Positions 17,651 to 26,655 are shown, counted from the first letter of the stretch. The stretch: DNA of 64,000 nucleotides from CAZGXI01 sp964529715 (GCA_964529715.1 CAZGXI010000008.1:62001-126000); one strand, 5' to 3'. Numbers and translations are program-made. Notes: generated by a model from the letters alone, not told the origin.

Positions 17651-19111
17651 TCACGGCAGCAGATAATTGATCGCCTCCGGCTCCGGCGCGGGGGCCAGCA
17701 GGTACACATCGACCCAACCGTACCACAACTCCAAATCGTCGTCGCTGTAGCCCAGGTCGATGCGCCGCCCGTTGACCGCCCCGCCCGAATCCGCCGCCAG
17801 CCCAAAGCCGTAGCCAGGGATATACAACCGCGTAAAGTACGGAATCACGTCCGGGTCGATGGCGACGATCCCCCGTTCCAGCGGAATGCCCGTCCCCGTG
17901 ATGCCATAGGCGGGCGAATCGGGCGGCTTCTGGTTGCCGGCGGCGCTGTAGCTGGTGGCTAACATGCGGATCACGCGCCAGTACTCCAGCGGACCGTCGG
18001 GCGTCTCCAGCGTGCGGATAACCACGCGCGTCCCGTAGGCGATGATCTCGTCCACCGGCGGCAGAGTCACGCGCGCCGGCTCTTCCACCCGGCTGACCTC
18101 CAGGCCATCTTCGTAGCGGATGCGGGTGCGGCGCTCGGACACACCCAACACGCCCGGCTGAATCACCCGGCGCTGGTCGAGTTCCAATGTATCGTCGGCG
18201 CGGTAGATCGTCTGGTAGGGAATAGCGGCCCGTTCAACCAACACGTCCTCGGTCACACGCACCACACGGATCAGGCCATCGGGCGGCAGGGGCGCCTCCG
18301 GCGGCGGGAGGCTGTAATCCTCCCCGACCAGCCCCAACCCGGCTTCGGTGAGCGCCTCGCCCACCGTCGCGCCGGGCGTCCGAACAGACACCTGCACGCC
18401 GCCTACCGTGATCGTCACAGGCACAGAGCGCCGCACCGTGATACGCATCCCGTCCACCACGGGCGACTCCGGCGGCGGATCGAGCCGGTCGGCCAGGTAC
18501 AAAACCACGCCGAGATCGTCCAGGGCTGCCCCGACGGTCGGCGCGGTGGTGTAAACGGTGTACACGCTGCCGCCGTCGTCGATGGTCAGGGTAGCCGCGT
18601 GGATCACTTCCAGGTACACCGGTGGCTCGGCCAGCGGCAGGGTGGGATCATCGATGGACTGGCCATCGGCGCGCAGGAGGTCGTGCGGCCCCAACACCAC
18701 CCTGGCCTCAGCCAACAGCGCCGCCGGAACTGTCTGTCGCGTGCGCAGCGTGATCACCTGCCCATCCACTTCGACCAACACCGTGCGCGCGCGCCGGACT
18801 TCCACCGTCATGCCATTTTGCAAAGCCGACAGCAGCCCCGGCGCCAGGGCATCCTGTGGCGCAAGGATCAGCCCGGCTTCATCTAATGCTGCGCCGACAG
18901 TCACCTGGCGCGTGTGCAGAATAACGCGCTGCCCGTCAATGTCGATCACTATCGTCTTTTGAGTCAGGAGGAAATAACCGCCCACCGCCAGCAGAACGGC
19001 CAGAACCGCCGCCAGCAAAACCAGGCTGCTCGAAACCACGGCGGCGGTGCGGTTGCGGACATATAAAGGGCGCGGAAGATGGGGAGGCGCCGGAGAAGAA
19101 TCAAGTGCCAC
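17651..19111 (-). CDS. cell-wall protein with DUF348 repeats, G5 domain and C-terminal 3D domain (YabE/Rpf-like)
   Basis: About 486 residues if GTG 19109-19111 is the start (GGAAGG nine bases upstream); a GTG at 19141 would add ten residues but has no ribosome site. One N-terminal membrane segment follows a basic region. Then come three DUF348 ubiquitin-like repeats (each with a pattern like VxxDGQxxxxxTRQxTVGAALxEAGxxLxxxD), a G5 domain (about 295-365, with YQTIYRADDTLELDQRRVIQPG), and a C-terminal 3D domain with GTGIPLERGIVAIDPDVIPYFTRLYIPGYG...AADSGGAVNGRRIDL, whose three Asp are conserved. This is the architecture of YabE and related proteins, which act as peptidoglycan lytic transglycosylase-like enzymes. 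It probably remodels the wall or septum. Confidence 0.88.
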   Translation of the reverse strand: MALDSSPAPPHLPRPLYVRNRTAAVVSSSLVLLAAVLAVLLAVGGYFLLTQKTIVIDIDGQRVILHTRQVTVGAALDEAGLILAPQDALAPGLLSALQNGMTVEVRRARTVLVEVDGQVITLRTRQTVPAALLAEARVVLGPHDLLRADGQSIDDPTLPLAEPPVYLEVIHAATLTIDDGGSVYTVYTTAPTVGAALDDLGVVLYLADRLDPPPESPVVDGMRITVRRSVPVTITVGGVQVSVRTPGATVGEALTEAGLGLVGEDYSLPPPEAPLPPDGLIRVVRVTEDVLVERAAIPYQTIYRADDTLELDQRRVIQPGVLGVSERRTRIRYEDGLEVSRVEEPARVTLPPVDEIIAYGTRVVIRTLETPDGPLEYWRVIRMLATSYSAAGNQKPPDSPAYGITGTGIPLERGIVAIDPDVIPYFTRLYIPGYGFGLAADSGGAVNGRRIDLGYSDDDLELWYGWVDVYLLAPAPEPEAINYLLP

Positions 19112-19189
19112 GAGGCCGCCCTTCCGTCTGTGCCGAGCCACCGGAGACAGGCGTCGCGCGCCGGAGTATGAAGAGGCGTGTTGCGCGCA

Positions 19190-19303
19190 GGCGGCTCAGG
19201 CCAGGCACTCCTACGGCACCCAGGGTTGACTCCTTAGTGCTGCTACCTTCCGGTCCTGACACGGTTCGGAGGCCCTGCCGCGCAGGACCCAGCCTGAGCC
19301 GGC
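19190..19303 (-). ncRNA. ffs: signal recognition particle RNA, small bacterial (4.5S) type
   Basis: In minus-strand sense the region contains the conserved SRP domain IV: CGAACC, GTCAGGACCGGAAGG and AGCAGC...TAAGG, with the GGAA tetraloop and asymmetric loop that bind Ffh. The flanks pair into one long rod: GGCTCAGG at 19293-19300 (minus sense) with CCTGAGCC at 19193-19200, and the stem can extend to about 19184-19309. No Alu domain is present, so this is the short form. Exact ends are uncertain by several bases. It lies just upstream of the G5/3D gene on the same strand. Confidence 0.93.
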
Positions 19304-19368
19304 TGCGCACAACTGGCTTTGTAAGTAAAGCAAGTAAGTTAACAGTTTACCGCCTGAGCGAACGATTG

Positions 19369-20046
19369 TCAATTGCGGGTTTCTTCCCGCAGCGCCCGCA
19401 GAACACGCGCCGGGTTGCCTGCCGCGACCACGCCCGGCGGGATGTTTCCCGTGACCACACTCCCGGCCCCGATCACGCTGCCCGCGCCGATATGCGCGCC
19501 TTTGAGCACCAGGGTGTTCATGCCGATAAACACGTCATCTGCGATGATCACCGGCGCGGTAGCCCCGTCCAGCGGGCGGATGCGGCGAATCTGGGGATCG
19601 AGCGGGTGGAAGTCGGTGTCGAGGATGGCGCTGTTGGCCCCAACGGCCACGCGATCCCCGATGGTGATCCGCTCCTCACACACGATCATCCCACCGGTCA
19701 TACCGAAGTCATTCCCGATGGTCAGGGTCGCGCCGGGCCGCCGCACGCTCAAGACGACCGGATGGTTCGGCGCAAGAGGATTGCTGCGCGTGGTCGAACG
19801 CAGTTCCAGGCGATCCCCGATGATCACCCGCCCCCAGCGGTGGATTTGCAGAATCGGTGTCCCATAAAGCCGCCAGTCGCGCCCCCATCTTACCCCCGCC
19901 AGCAAAAAGGCCAGCCGTGCCCAGGGCCAGTTCCACAGGCGCGCGATCTCGTTGCGCGCCTTCCAGGGCATCTCCCACGCAGCACGAACGGCTTCCGACG
20001 AGAGCAGAGGCGGCGGCATGACCATGTGCGGCGGTTGATCGGCCAT
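19369..20046 (-). CDS. left-handed beta-helix (hexapeptide repeat) acyltransferase
   Basis: 225 residues from ATG 20044-20046, with GGGGAA upstream; an in-frame ATG at 20100 is possible but overlaps the divergent gene region. The C-terminal two-thirds has hexapeptide repeats (VIIADDVFIGMNTLVLKGAHIGAGSVIGAGSVV) and the closing IPPGVVAAGNPARVLR of WbbJ/maltose-acetyltransferase-type enzymes. DTDFHPLD contains the catalytic His expected in the family. It would acetylate a sugar or polysaccharide using acetyl-CoA. It is divergent from an alpha/beta hydrolase. Confidence 0.88.
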   Translation of the reverse strand: MADQPPHMVMPPPLLSSEAVRAAWEMPWKARNEIARLWNWPWARLAFLLAGVRWGRDWRLYGTPILQIHRWGRVIIGDRLELRSTTRSNPLAPNHPVVLSVRRPGATLTIGNDFGMTGGMIVCEERITIGDRVAVGANSAILDTDFHPLDPQIRRIRPLDGATAPVIIADDVFIGMNTLVLKGAHIGAGSVIGAGSVVTGNIPPGVVAAGNPARVLRALREETRN

Positions 20047-20153
20047 CAGATTTTCCCCGTGAATCAAGCGAACATTTGAGCGCAAATGCGGTATACTCAT
20101 CGGTGGACACCTTTTCCAAAGATACCCTGTGTTCCAGCGGAAGGAAAACCACA

Positions 20154-20933
20154 GTGTCGCAAAAACAGTTTGTCATGGTGAACGGCCTGCGCCTGGCCTA
20201 TATCGACTTCGGCGGAGACGGCCCGCCGTTGCTGGCCGTGCACGGGCACTTCGGCTGCGGGCGCATGTTCGCCCGGCTGGCAGAGGCATTGCGCGGCCAG
20301 TGGCGCGTAATTGCACCGGACCTGCGTGGGCATGGCTGGAGTGACGCACCGGAAGATTATTCACGCGAAGCCTACGTCGCCGACCTGGCCGCCCTGGTCG
20401 ATCACCTGGACCTGCCGCCGCTGGTCATGTTGGGACATTCGCTTGGCGGGCAAAACACTTATGTGTTCGCCGCACGCCATCCCGACCGCGTGCGAGCCAT
20501 GATCATCGAGGACATGAGCGCGCTCGTCGCGCCCTCCACGTTCAAGTCGATCTGGCCGGAACGCTTCGGCAGCGTGGCGCAGATTCTGGATTTTCTGGAA
20601 AGCCAGGGTATGGGCAGGGACCCGTACTTCCTGGAAAGCCTGGTCGAGCATCCCGACGGTTGGGGCTTCCGCTTCAAGTGTGAAAACCTGATCCGCTCGA
20701 TGCGCCAGGGCGAGGGTGACTGGTGGGCCGACTGGCTGGCGACCTCGTGCCCGGCGCTGCTGCTGCACGGACATCGCAGCGGTGTGCTCAGGACCGATCA
20801 CGCCAGGGAAATGGCCGCCCGCAGACCCAACACGCAACTGGTGGAATTCCCGAACTGCGGCCATACCATTCACGACGACGACCCGGAAGGGTTTTATCGG
20901 GCCGTGCGTGCCTTTCTGCATTCGCTGGCGTAG
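20154..20933 (+). CDS. alpha/beta-fold hydrolase
   Basis: 259 residues from GTG 20154, which has GCGGAAGGAAA upstream. The fold is clear: the oxyanion-side HGHFGCGRMF after the first strand, DLRGHGWSD, the nucleophile elbow GHSLGGQ (Ser near residue 91), and the catalytic His in NCGHTIHDDDPEGF near the C-terminus. The acid residue is expected after strand 7. Substrate is unknown; the family spans esterases, haloalkane dehalogenases and haloperoxidases. It converges with the membrane glycosyltransferase whose stop is one base away. Confidence 0.88.
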   Translation: MSQKQFVMVNGLRLAYIDFGGDGPPLLAVHGHFGCGRMFARLAEALRGQWRVIAPDLRGHGWSDAPEDYSREAYVADLAALVDHLDLPPLVMLGHSLGGQNTYVFAARHPDRVRAMIIEDMSALVAPSTFKSIWPERFGSVAQILDFLESQGMGRDPYFLESLVEHPDGWGFRFKCENLIRSMRQGEGDWWADWLATSCPALLLHGHRSGVLRTDHAREMAARRPNTQLVEFPNCGHTIHDDDPEGFYRAVRAFLHSLA

Positions 20934-20934
20934 A

Positions 20935-22791
20935 TCACTCCGGCGCAGACACGGCGTACACCCGGTAGCCCCCAGACTCGTAGGTCAGCTGTAGGTCCAG
21001 GTCCGACTCCGGCAGGTCCACGCCGGGGGCCAGCACCCAGTAATGAAAACGCCCCAGTTCCTCGCCGACGGCAGGCCGGTATTCCACCGTGAACCCGGCC
21101 TGCATCGCCGGATAGAAGAGGAAGTAATCCGTCACCGCCACGCACGCCTCCGGCGGCGCATGATCCCGCAGCCAGACGATGGTGTCGTAGCGTGGCCCTA
21201 ACTGCACGCGGTGGCGCGCTTCGCCGCTCATCAGCGGATCGCGCAGCAGTTCCGTCTTGTGATCCACTGCCATCCACGCCGCCGGAATCGCCAGGGCGAT
21301 CAGTGCTAGGGGCAGTAGCCGCAACGCGAACTTCTGCCAATCGGACCACAGCCGTCGGAACCCTTCCCCCAGTGCCCAGGCACCCATCACGCCGAACAGC
21401 GCCCACACCAGCAACAAAAAGCGCAAGTCATAGCTGAAGAACCACCACCACACCAGCAGAAATGGCAGCGTAAACCCGGCCAGCAACGCGGCACGCGGCG
21501 CAAAGCATGAGCGCGTGCGCCACAGTCGCCAGAGCATCCCTGCCAGCCCGATCATGCCCAGCGCCCCGCCTACAGACAGATGGCTCACCGTCAGCGCCGG
21601 CTCCAGCAGCGTGAGCAGACTTCGCTCTGCCTGGTCGATCCAGCCTGTTGCAGGCACAAGTACGCCGAATGTCCGCAAGGTATGGGCGTACCAGGGTCCA
21701 GCCACGACAAGGAATGCGGCGGCCATCAGCACTGCGTGGCGCAGGGTGATCGGATGGCCCCCGCCCTCCTCCCCTTCCCCCCTCGCTCGCATGGCAAGGG
21801 GGAACGTCAGCGGATTTTCCCTGAGGACAGAAAGGCGCAGCGAGTCCCTCTCCCTGAGGGAGAGGGATTCAGGGTGAGGGCCTGCCCACCGGCTATACAC
21901 CACCCACCCGACCAGCGACGGGACGATCAGCAGCGCGCCGTTCTTGGTGAAGGCGGCCAGTCCGGCCATCCCCCCAGCCAGGAGCGCATAGACCGGGTGC
22001 GGCGCGGCGAACAGCCGCCAGGCGAACAACGCCGCCAGCGTGTAGTACATCCCGGCGGGCAGATCGGTGTAACCCGAAGCGGCCCAGTGCAGTAGCATCG
22101 GTGCCGTAGCGACCAGCACAGCGGCAGCCCACCCGGTTTCCCGCCCGAACAGGTCCTTCGCCAGCGCGTAAGCCCCGCCGATCACCCCCAGCGCCAGGGC
22201 CGCCCCGACAAACCGGGCCGCATACTCGTTCGGCACACCGGTCGCCAGGTGTGGATAGGCAAATGCCAGCGGAATCAGCGGCGGGTAGGCGTCATATGCC
22301 CCTGCCCCCCAGAACTGTCCCGTTTGCGCGAAGTGGAAGGCCATCGGCGCGTAGAGCTGGATGGCGTCGTCCTCGAAGAACGGCCACGCGGCGGCGTTGA
22401 AGAGCGTCAAAGCGGCAAGCGCCGAAGCGACCAGCGCAGCGGCGAGCGACGAGCGGCGCGCGAAAATATTCAATTCCTGGCGATCTTGGCATCCTGGCAG
22501 TTGGTCCTTCCGCCGCCGCAGCAACAGAACCCATCCCGTCGCGCTGATCAACAGACATGGCCCTGTGATCGCCCAGAACGGCACCGGGCCGCCGGTCAGC
22601 CCGGCGAGCATCAACAGCAACCACGCCAGCGTGCCGACGCTCAGCGCGGGAGTGAGCAGGAGAGTCAGGAACGCCTGACGGTCCTGGTGCTCATTCCTCG
22701 GCAGCATAAGCAGCACGCGCGCCCAGGGATAGGCCCAGGTCAGGCTGAACAGGGCAGCCAGCCAGGAAAACAGGTATTCAGCGGTCAGCAA
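20935..22791 (-). CDS. multi-pass membrane glycosyltransferase, GT39/ArnT-like
   Basis: 618 residues from TTG 22789-22791 (GAGGGC before it). About 12 hydrophobic segments are visible. The first outer loop has FFEDDAIQLYAPMAFHFAQTG, where the Glu-Asp-Asp fits the catalytic acidic pair of GT-C enzymes, followed by YPPLIPLAFAY. Such enzymes move a sugar from a polyprenyl-phosphate carrier to protein or lipid on the outer face of the membrane. A segment of about 45 residues (roughly 300-345; SLSLRERD... to ...ARGEGEEGG) is the translation of a dispersed palindromic repeat inserted in frame (21760-21890) between two membrane segments. The first codons overlap a simple GCTGATTGCTGA-type motif, so the exact start is uncertain. 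Confidence 0.85.
   Translation of the reverse strand: MLTAEYLFSWLAALFSLTWAYPWARVLLMLPRNEHQDRQAFLTLLLTPALSVGTLAWLLLMLAGLTGGPVPFWAITGPCLLISATGWVLLLRRRKDQLPGCQDRQELNIFARRSSLAAALVASALAALTLFNAAAWPFFEDDAIQLYAPMAFHFAQTGQFWGAGAYDAYPPLIPLAFAYPHLATGVPNEYAARFVGAALALGVIGGAYALAKDLFGRETGWAAAVLVATAPMLLHWAASGYTDLPAGMYYTLAALFAWRLFAAPHPVYALLAGGMAGLAAFTKNGALLIVPSLVGWVVYSRWAGPHPESLSLRERDSLRLSVLRENPLTFPLAMRARGEGEEGGGHPITLRHAVLMAAAFLVVAGPWYAHTLRTFGVLVPATGWIDQAERSLLTLLEPALTVSHLSVGGALGMIGLAGMLWRLWRTRSCFAPRAALLAGFTLPFLLVWWWFFSYDLRFLLLVWALFGVMGAWALGEGFRRLWSDWQKFALRLLPLALIALAIPAAWMAVDHKTELLRDPLMSGEARHRVQLGPRYDTIVWLRDHAPPEACVAVTDYFLFYPAMQAGFTVEYRPAVGEELGRFHYWVLAPGVDLPESDLDLQLTYESGGYRVYAVSAPE
21760..21890. repeat. in-frame insertion of the CCCTCTCCC palindromic repeat
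   Basis: A perfect palindrome at 21845-21867 (TCCCTCTCCCT, G, AGGGAGAGGGA) sits in a longer GC-skewed block that begins with CCCTCCTCCCCTTCCCC and ends near 21890. It is embedded in the membrane glycosyltransferase gene without breaking the frame. Other copies: 24619-24660, 35061-35126, 51190-51215 and 52392-52470. Confidence 0.75.
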
Positions 22792-22853
22792 TCAGCCCTC
22801 AGCAGTCAGCGTCCAACAAGCGGGCCGATTGTACGCCGGGGCGCATTCCTGCG

Positions 22854-23978
22854 CTATGGGCACTGCACAAAGCCCTGCGCCCACAGGCAGCCGCCGCAGG
22901 TGGGAAAGGTATTCTCCTGACAGTCATTGTAATTGGCGGCGAAACGTTCGCAGCCGCCGCAGGTGGTGCACGGCGAGAACCGGAATGCCTTCAGCCGCGC
23001 ACGGTAGGCGCGGTATTCCGGCGAGTTCCAGATGTCGCCCAGCGAACGCTCGTTGATGTTGCCCAGCGTATAGTGGGTGACGTCTCTGCGCCGCCCCTGG
23101 ATGTACTCCGGGTGGTCGTGCAGCAGCGACATGCATGGGCTGACCGCGCCGTCCCAGCGCACAGCGGCATAGCCCTCCTGCACGAAGCGGCAGTAGTTAT
23201 CCCGCCCGCTCAGGCTGACGTCGAGCAGGCTGACGCTCACCGTCGCGTTGAACACGCGGCGCAGCGGGTCGGCGGTGAAGCCATCCACGTCCAGTTTGGG
23301 CAGGCTCATATCCGGCAGGTAGTGTCCGGCACGGTAGGCGCAGGCCGTAAGCGAGCGGTCGTACAGAATTTCCGCCTCCATCTCCGGCGTATGCGGCACA
23401 ACATTGCTCACCTTGATCTCGCTGGCCCCGATCCAGGTCGCCAGACGTGGCAGTTCGGGCAGGTCGGCGATGTTGCGTTTCATGGCAACGAAGGCGATCC
23501 CCACCTGCGGGTCGGCATGGCGGTTCTTCTTGCGCAGCTTGATCCGCCACAACGTGCGCAGGTTTTCCACCACGCCCGCCAGACTGCCACCCGTGCGGAT
23601 GTTCTCGTACTGCCCGTCGCTCACGCCATCGATGGACACGACCAGCCGGTCTAGGCCGAGGTCGATCAACTCGGCGGCGAGGTGTTCGGTGATCAGGGTA
23701 CCGTTGGTGGTCATCTCGACCCGCGCGCCGGCAGCCTTCGCCAGCCGCACGATTTCGAGGAAATCAGGATGTGTGGTCGGCTCGCCGTAGCCGCCCAGGT
23801 GAATGATCGGCGGCGCGGGCAGCGCGCGCACCTGGTCCATCAGCGCACGAAAGACGGGCAGCGGCATCGGGCCGGTCGGCTCGTACCACGCCCGCCGGAC
23901 GCACATCTGGCATTCCAGGTTGCAGGTGGTGGTGATCTCGACGTAGAGTTTGGTGAGGGGATCGGAGAAGGCTGACAT
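22854..23978 (-). CDS. radical SAM enzyme with C-terminal SPASM-type cluster domain
   Basis: 374 residues from ATG 23976-23978, with AGGAGA upstream; the longer frame is not supported. The N-terminal radical SAM motif is CNLECQMC (CxxxCxxC), followed by HLGGYGEPTTHPDF (GGE-like) and MTTNGTL. The C-terminal 110 residues have cysteines for one or two auxiliary clusters: CRF, CMSL, CTTCGGCERF, CQE and CGGCLW. Such enzymes modify peptides or small metabolites through a 5'-deoxyadenosyl radical. No precursor peptide gene was found within the adjacent 300 bases, so the substrate is unknown. Confidence 0.9.
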   Translation of the reverse strand: MSAFSDPLTKLYVEITTTCNLECQMCVRRAWYEPTGPMPLPVFRALMDQVRALPAPPIIHLGGYGEPTTHPDFLEIVRLAKAAGARVEMTTNGTLITEHLAAELIDLGLDRLVVSIDGVSDGQYENIRTGGSLAGVVENLRTLWRIKLRKKNRHADPQVGIAFVAMKRNIADLPELPRLATWIGASEIKVSNVVPHTPEMEAEILYDRSLTACAYRAGHYLPDMSLPKLDVDGFTADPLRRVFNATVSVSLLDVSLSGRDNYCRFVQEGYAAVRWDGAVSPCMSLLHDHPEYIQGRRRDVTHYTLGNINERSLGDIWNSPEYRAYRARLKAFRFSPCTTCGGCERFAANYNDCQENTFPTCGGCLWAQGFVQCP

Positions 23979-24116
23979 AGGGCGGGGTCTCCTGTGCGAA
24001 TCGGGCAGCAGCGCAGTCCTGTTTCCCCTCAGCATAACACGAGGCATCCGTCCGCTTAAGTTACTTTCGTCGGGAATCTGCTCCCTCAAGACTCCCGTAT
24101 GTAAAAACAGAGACGC

Positions 24117-24182
24117 CCGGCATTTTAATGCCGGACTATGAGCGTAAAGTCCCCTGCCGGGAACTCAAAATACCGGCAGGGG
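24117..24182. repeat. pair of palindromes downstream of the formylglycine-enzyme-like gene
   Basis: Two stems stand in tandem: CCGGCATTTTAATGCCGG at 24117-24134 and CCCCTGCCGG (24151-24160) with CCGGCAGGGG (24173-24182). The layout of two palindromes about 16 bases apart matches the pairs at 51065-51116 and 60689-60736. It may also end the transcript of the gene at 24190. Confidence 0.6.
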
Positions 24183-24189
24183 TGCAGAG

Positions 24190-25179
24190 TTAAGAAGCAG
24201 GGATCGCGGCCACAACGACCCGAAAACCAGCATAGTCGCTCTCAGAAAAAGCAATCGTCGTGAAGCGCGTCGCCGCGCGCGCATTGTCTCGATCATAGAA
24301 CCACGAGCCGCCCCGCAGCAACACGCGCGCGTCCTCCATATCTGCCGGGTCTTCCCGCCCGTCCGCCGCGTCGTAAGGGTACGGCATGGCCAGCGACGAC
24401 ACCCACTCCCATGCGTTACCCGCCATATCCGCCGCCCCGACCCATGAATCCCCTGCCGGGCTGTACGCCCCGACCGCCGATGTTCTGCCTACACACACTC
24501 CCTCAAGGCGACGATAGTTCAATAAGTCGCACGTCGGGGCGGTGTTCCCCCAGGGATAGAACCACCCCTCCGGGCCGCGCGCCGCATACTCCCATTCCGC
24601 TTCCGTCGGAAGCCGCCATTCCCCCTCACCCTGAGGGAGAGGGAAGCGGCGGGTGAGGGTATTCAACCACGCGGCGTAATCCTGCGCCTGGAACCAATCC
24701 ACGCCTACCACCGGCTGGTTCGCGCCGTTGAAGTCCGCAGCGGCGGCATAGGGGGACAGGGAGGATGGTTCGCACGCTCCCGCCAACACACACGCGCCGT
24801 ACTGCGCGTTCGTCACTTCATACCGCCCGATCCAGAACGGCTCCTCAAAGCACTGCTCCCCCCCGTCGTCCACCGGCAGATCCGATCCAGCGTAGTAATC
24901 CGTCGCGTTGGGGTCGCTGCCCATGTGGAAGCATCCCGCCGGGACGAGGGCCATCTCCACGCCGTTGAACGTCGCGTACACGGGCGTCCACCGATTGTCT
25001 GTGACAGGCGTGCCTGCAAGAGCTGCCTGCTGCGCCGTCCATGTTTCCGTCGCAGCGGCGGATGCGCCCTGCGCGGCAGCCTGCTGCGTCCCTGATGTCG
25101 GGGGCATCGATGCCTGATCGGGGCTGCTGCACCCCGCCAGCAGCACCATCGCCGCCGCCAACCACCAAAAGCACTTCAT
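24190..25179 (-). CDS. lipoprotein of the formylglycine-generating enzyme (SUMF1) family
   Basis: 329 residues. A lipoprotein signal ends at LLAGC. The FGE-sulfatase domain covers about 65-325: PAGCFHMGSDPNATD, EVTNAQYGACV, PVVGVDWFQAQDYAAWLN, RLPTEAEWEYAARG, MAGNAWEWVSS and VLLRGGSWFYD...ATRFT. The copper-binding cysteine pair of true FGE near the C-terminus is not obvious, so this may be a non-catalytic or different-substrate member of the fold. Between YAAWLN and WRLPTEAEWEY a stretch of about 14 residues (including RRFPLPQGEGE) is the translation of an inserted palindromic repeat. Confidence 0.88.
   Translation of the reverse strand: MKCFWWLAAAMVLLAGCSSPDQASMPPTSGTQQAAAQGASAAATETWTAQQAALAGTPVTDNRWTPVYATFNGVEMALVPAGCFHMGSDPNATDYYAGSDLPVDDGGEQCFEEPFWIGRYEVTNAQYGACVLAGACEPSSLSPYAAAADFNGANQPVVGVDWFQAQDYAAWLNTLTRRFPLPQGEGEWRLPTEAEWEYAARGPEGWFYPWGNTAPTCDLLNYRRLEGVCVGRTSAVGAYSPAGDSWVGAADMAGNAWEWVSSLAMPYPYDAADGREDPADMEDARVLLRGGSWFYDRDNARAATRFTTIAFSESDYAGFRVVVAAIPAS
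24619..24660. repeat. in-frame insertion of the CCCTCTCCC palindromic repeat
   Basis: A block reading CCCCTCACCCTGAGGGAGAG and onwards lies inside the SUMF1-like gene. It adds about 14 residues at a place where the family runs directly from the AWLN helix to the RLPTEAEWE strand, and it keeps the frame open. Confidence 0.7.
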
Positions 25180-25295
25180 CCTGTTTTTTCCTATCCGATA
25201 TATGATAAAAAGAAGCGGCTGTGTAGTTTAGCCGTTCTGCCCCTGCGAGGCAATGTTGTAGCCCCTACCCGCTCCCATCCGGTACACTTCCTCCC

Positions 25296-26528
25296 ATGAC
25301 CACCCCACCTCCACCCTTCACCCACCTGCACTACCTCGCCAACGTGCGCCTGCCGACTGAGAAGGCGCACGGCCTCCAGATCGTGCAGAACTGCGAGGCG
25401 CTGGCCGCTTTCGTCCCGCTCACGCTCCACCCGGCGCGGCGAGTCCAGCCCCCTGCCCTGCAGAACGCGCCCGACCCCTGGACCTTTTACGGCGCGGCGC
25501 GCACCTTCGACATCCGCTACACGCCGTGCGTGGACCTGCTCCCGCTACTGGGCAGGCAAGAGAACCGCCTCTCGGCGCTGGCCTTTTACCTGCAAACCGC
25601 GACCTACATCGCGGCGCTGGCGTGGCGATTGCGCCGTGCCTCTGCCGACACCGTGTACTATTCCCGTGACCCGCTGGTGCTCTCCGCCTTTCGGCGCATC
25701 AAACCGCCGCGCCGCCTGTTCTGGGAGGCGCACAGCCTGTCGGCTGCGCCGCGCAAACGGCAGATGCAGGCGGAGCTGGCCCGTTCCCTCGGCGGCGTGA
25801 TCGCCGTGACGCGCAAACTGGCCGATGACCTCGTGGCGCTCGGCCTGCCCGCAGATCGCGTGCTCGTCGCGCCGGACGGAATCCGCACGGCGCGGTTTGC
25901 GGAGATGCCGTCACGAAAAGCGGCGCGGGCGGCGCTGGGCCTGCCCACCGATGCCTTCATCGTCGGCTATGTGGGCCGCCTGCACACCATGAACATGAGC
26001 AAGGGCGTGGACGATCTGATTCGCGCCATGGCCGGTCAGCCGGAACGCCCGCTTCACTTGCTGCTGGTCGGCGGCCCCGAAGACATGGCCGCCGCGCTGC
26101 GACAGCAGTGGATCGCGGCGGGCCTGCCGGCGGAACGCGTCCACAGCCTGGGGCACGTCCCTGCCACCGAGGTGCCGCGCGCCCTGGCCGCCTTCGACGC
26201 AGCAGCCCTGCCCCTCCCCTGGACGGAGCACTTCGCCTACTACGCCTCACCGATCAAGCTGTTCGAGTACATGGCGGCGGGCCTGCCCATCGTGGCGACA
26301 GACCTGCCCAGCACCGCCGAGATCGTGCAGGACGGCGACACGGCCCTGCTCGTCCCGCCATCAGACCCTGGCGCGCTGGCGGCGACGTTGGTGCGGCTGC
26401 ACGACGACCCGGCTCTGTGCGCCCGCCTGGGCGAGAATGGGCGGCGGCTGGCCTTCGAGCGTTATACCTGGGACGCGCGGGCGCGTTCCATTCTCGACTT
26501 CATCGCGCGCTGCCTGGAAACAAGATAG
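25296..26528 (+). CDS. glycosyltransferase family 4
   Basis: 410 residues. It has the two-Rossmann GT-B layout: N-terminal LANVRLPTEKAHGLQIVQNCEALA binds acceptor; C-terminal VGYVGRLHTMNMSKGVDDLIRAM, then LFEYMAAGLPIVATDLPSTAEIVQDGDTALLVPP, whose E-x7-E-type motif binds the nucleotide sugar. GT4 enzymes add sugars with retention to polysaccharide or lipid acceptors. No clear ribosome site precedes ATG 25296; a TACACT -10-like box ends eight bases before it, so the message may be leaderless. Confidence 0.88.
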   Translation: MTTPPPPFTHLHYLANVRLPTEKAHGLQIVQNCEALAAFVPLTLHPARRVQPPALQNAPDPWTFYGAARTFDIRYTPCVDLLPLLGRQENRLSALAFYLQTATYIAALAWRLRRASADTVYYSRDPLVLSAFRRIKPPRRLFWEAHSLSAAPRKRQMQAELARSLGGVIAVTRKLADDLVALGLPADRVLVAPDGIRTARFAEMPSRKAARAALGLPTDAFIVGYVGRLHTMNMSKGVDDLIRAMAGQPERPLHLLLVGGPEDMAAALRQQWIAAGLPAERVHSLGHVPATEVPRALAAFDAAALPLPWTEHFAYYASPIKLFEYMAAGLPIVATDLPSTAEIVQDGDTALLVPPSDPGALAATLVRLHDDPALCARLGENGRRLAFERYTWDARARSILDFIARCLETR

Positions 26529-26530
26529 CC

Positions 26531-26653
26531 AACCGCCAAGACGCCAAGCTCGTCAAGTTTCGGATTTAAACCACAAAGGCACAAAGAAAGGAAGTCTTTG
26601 TGCCCTTCGTGGTTTTCGTTCTTCTCCTGGCGTTCCTGGCGTCTTGGCAGTTT
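26531..26653. repeat. nested inverted repeat (CCACAAAGGCACAAAG family)
   Basis: Inner arms AACCACAAAGGCACAAAG (about 26569-26586) and CTTTGTGCCCTTCGTGGTT (about 26596-26614) form a hairpin. Outer arms GCCAAGACGCCAAG (about 26534-26547) and CTGGCGTCTTGGCAG (about 26637-26651) pair around it. The element fills the gap between convergent genes. A related element is at 40074-40147. Confidence 0.7.
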
Positions 26654-26655
26654 GA

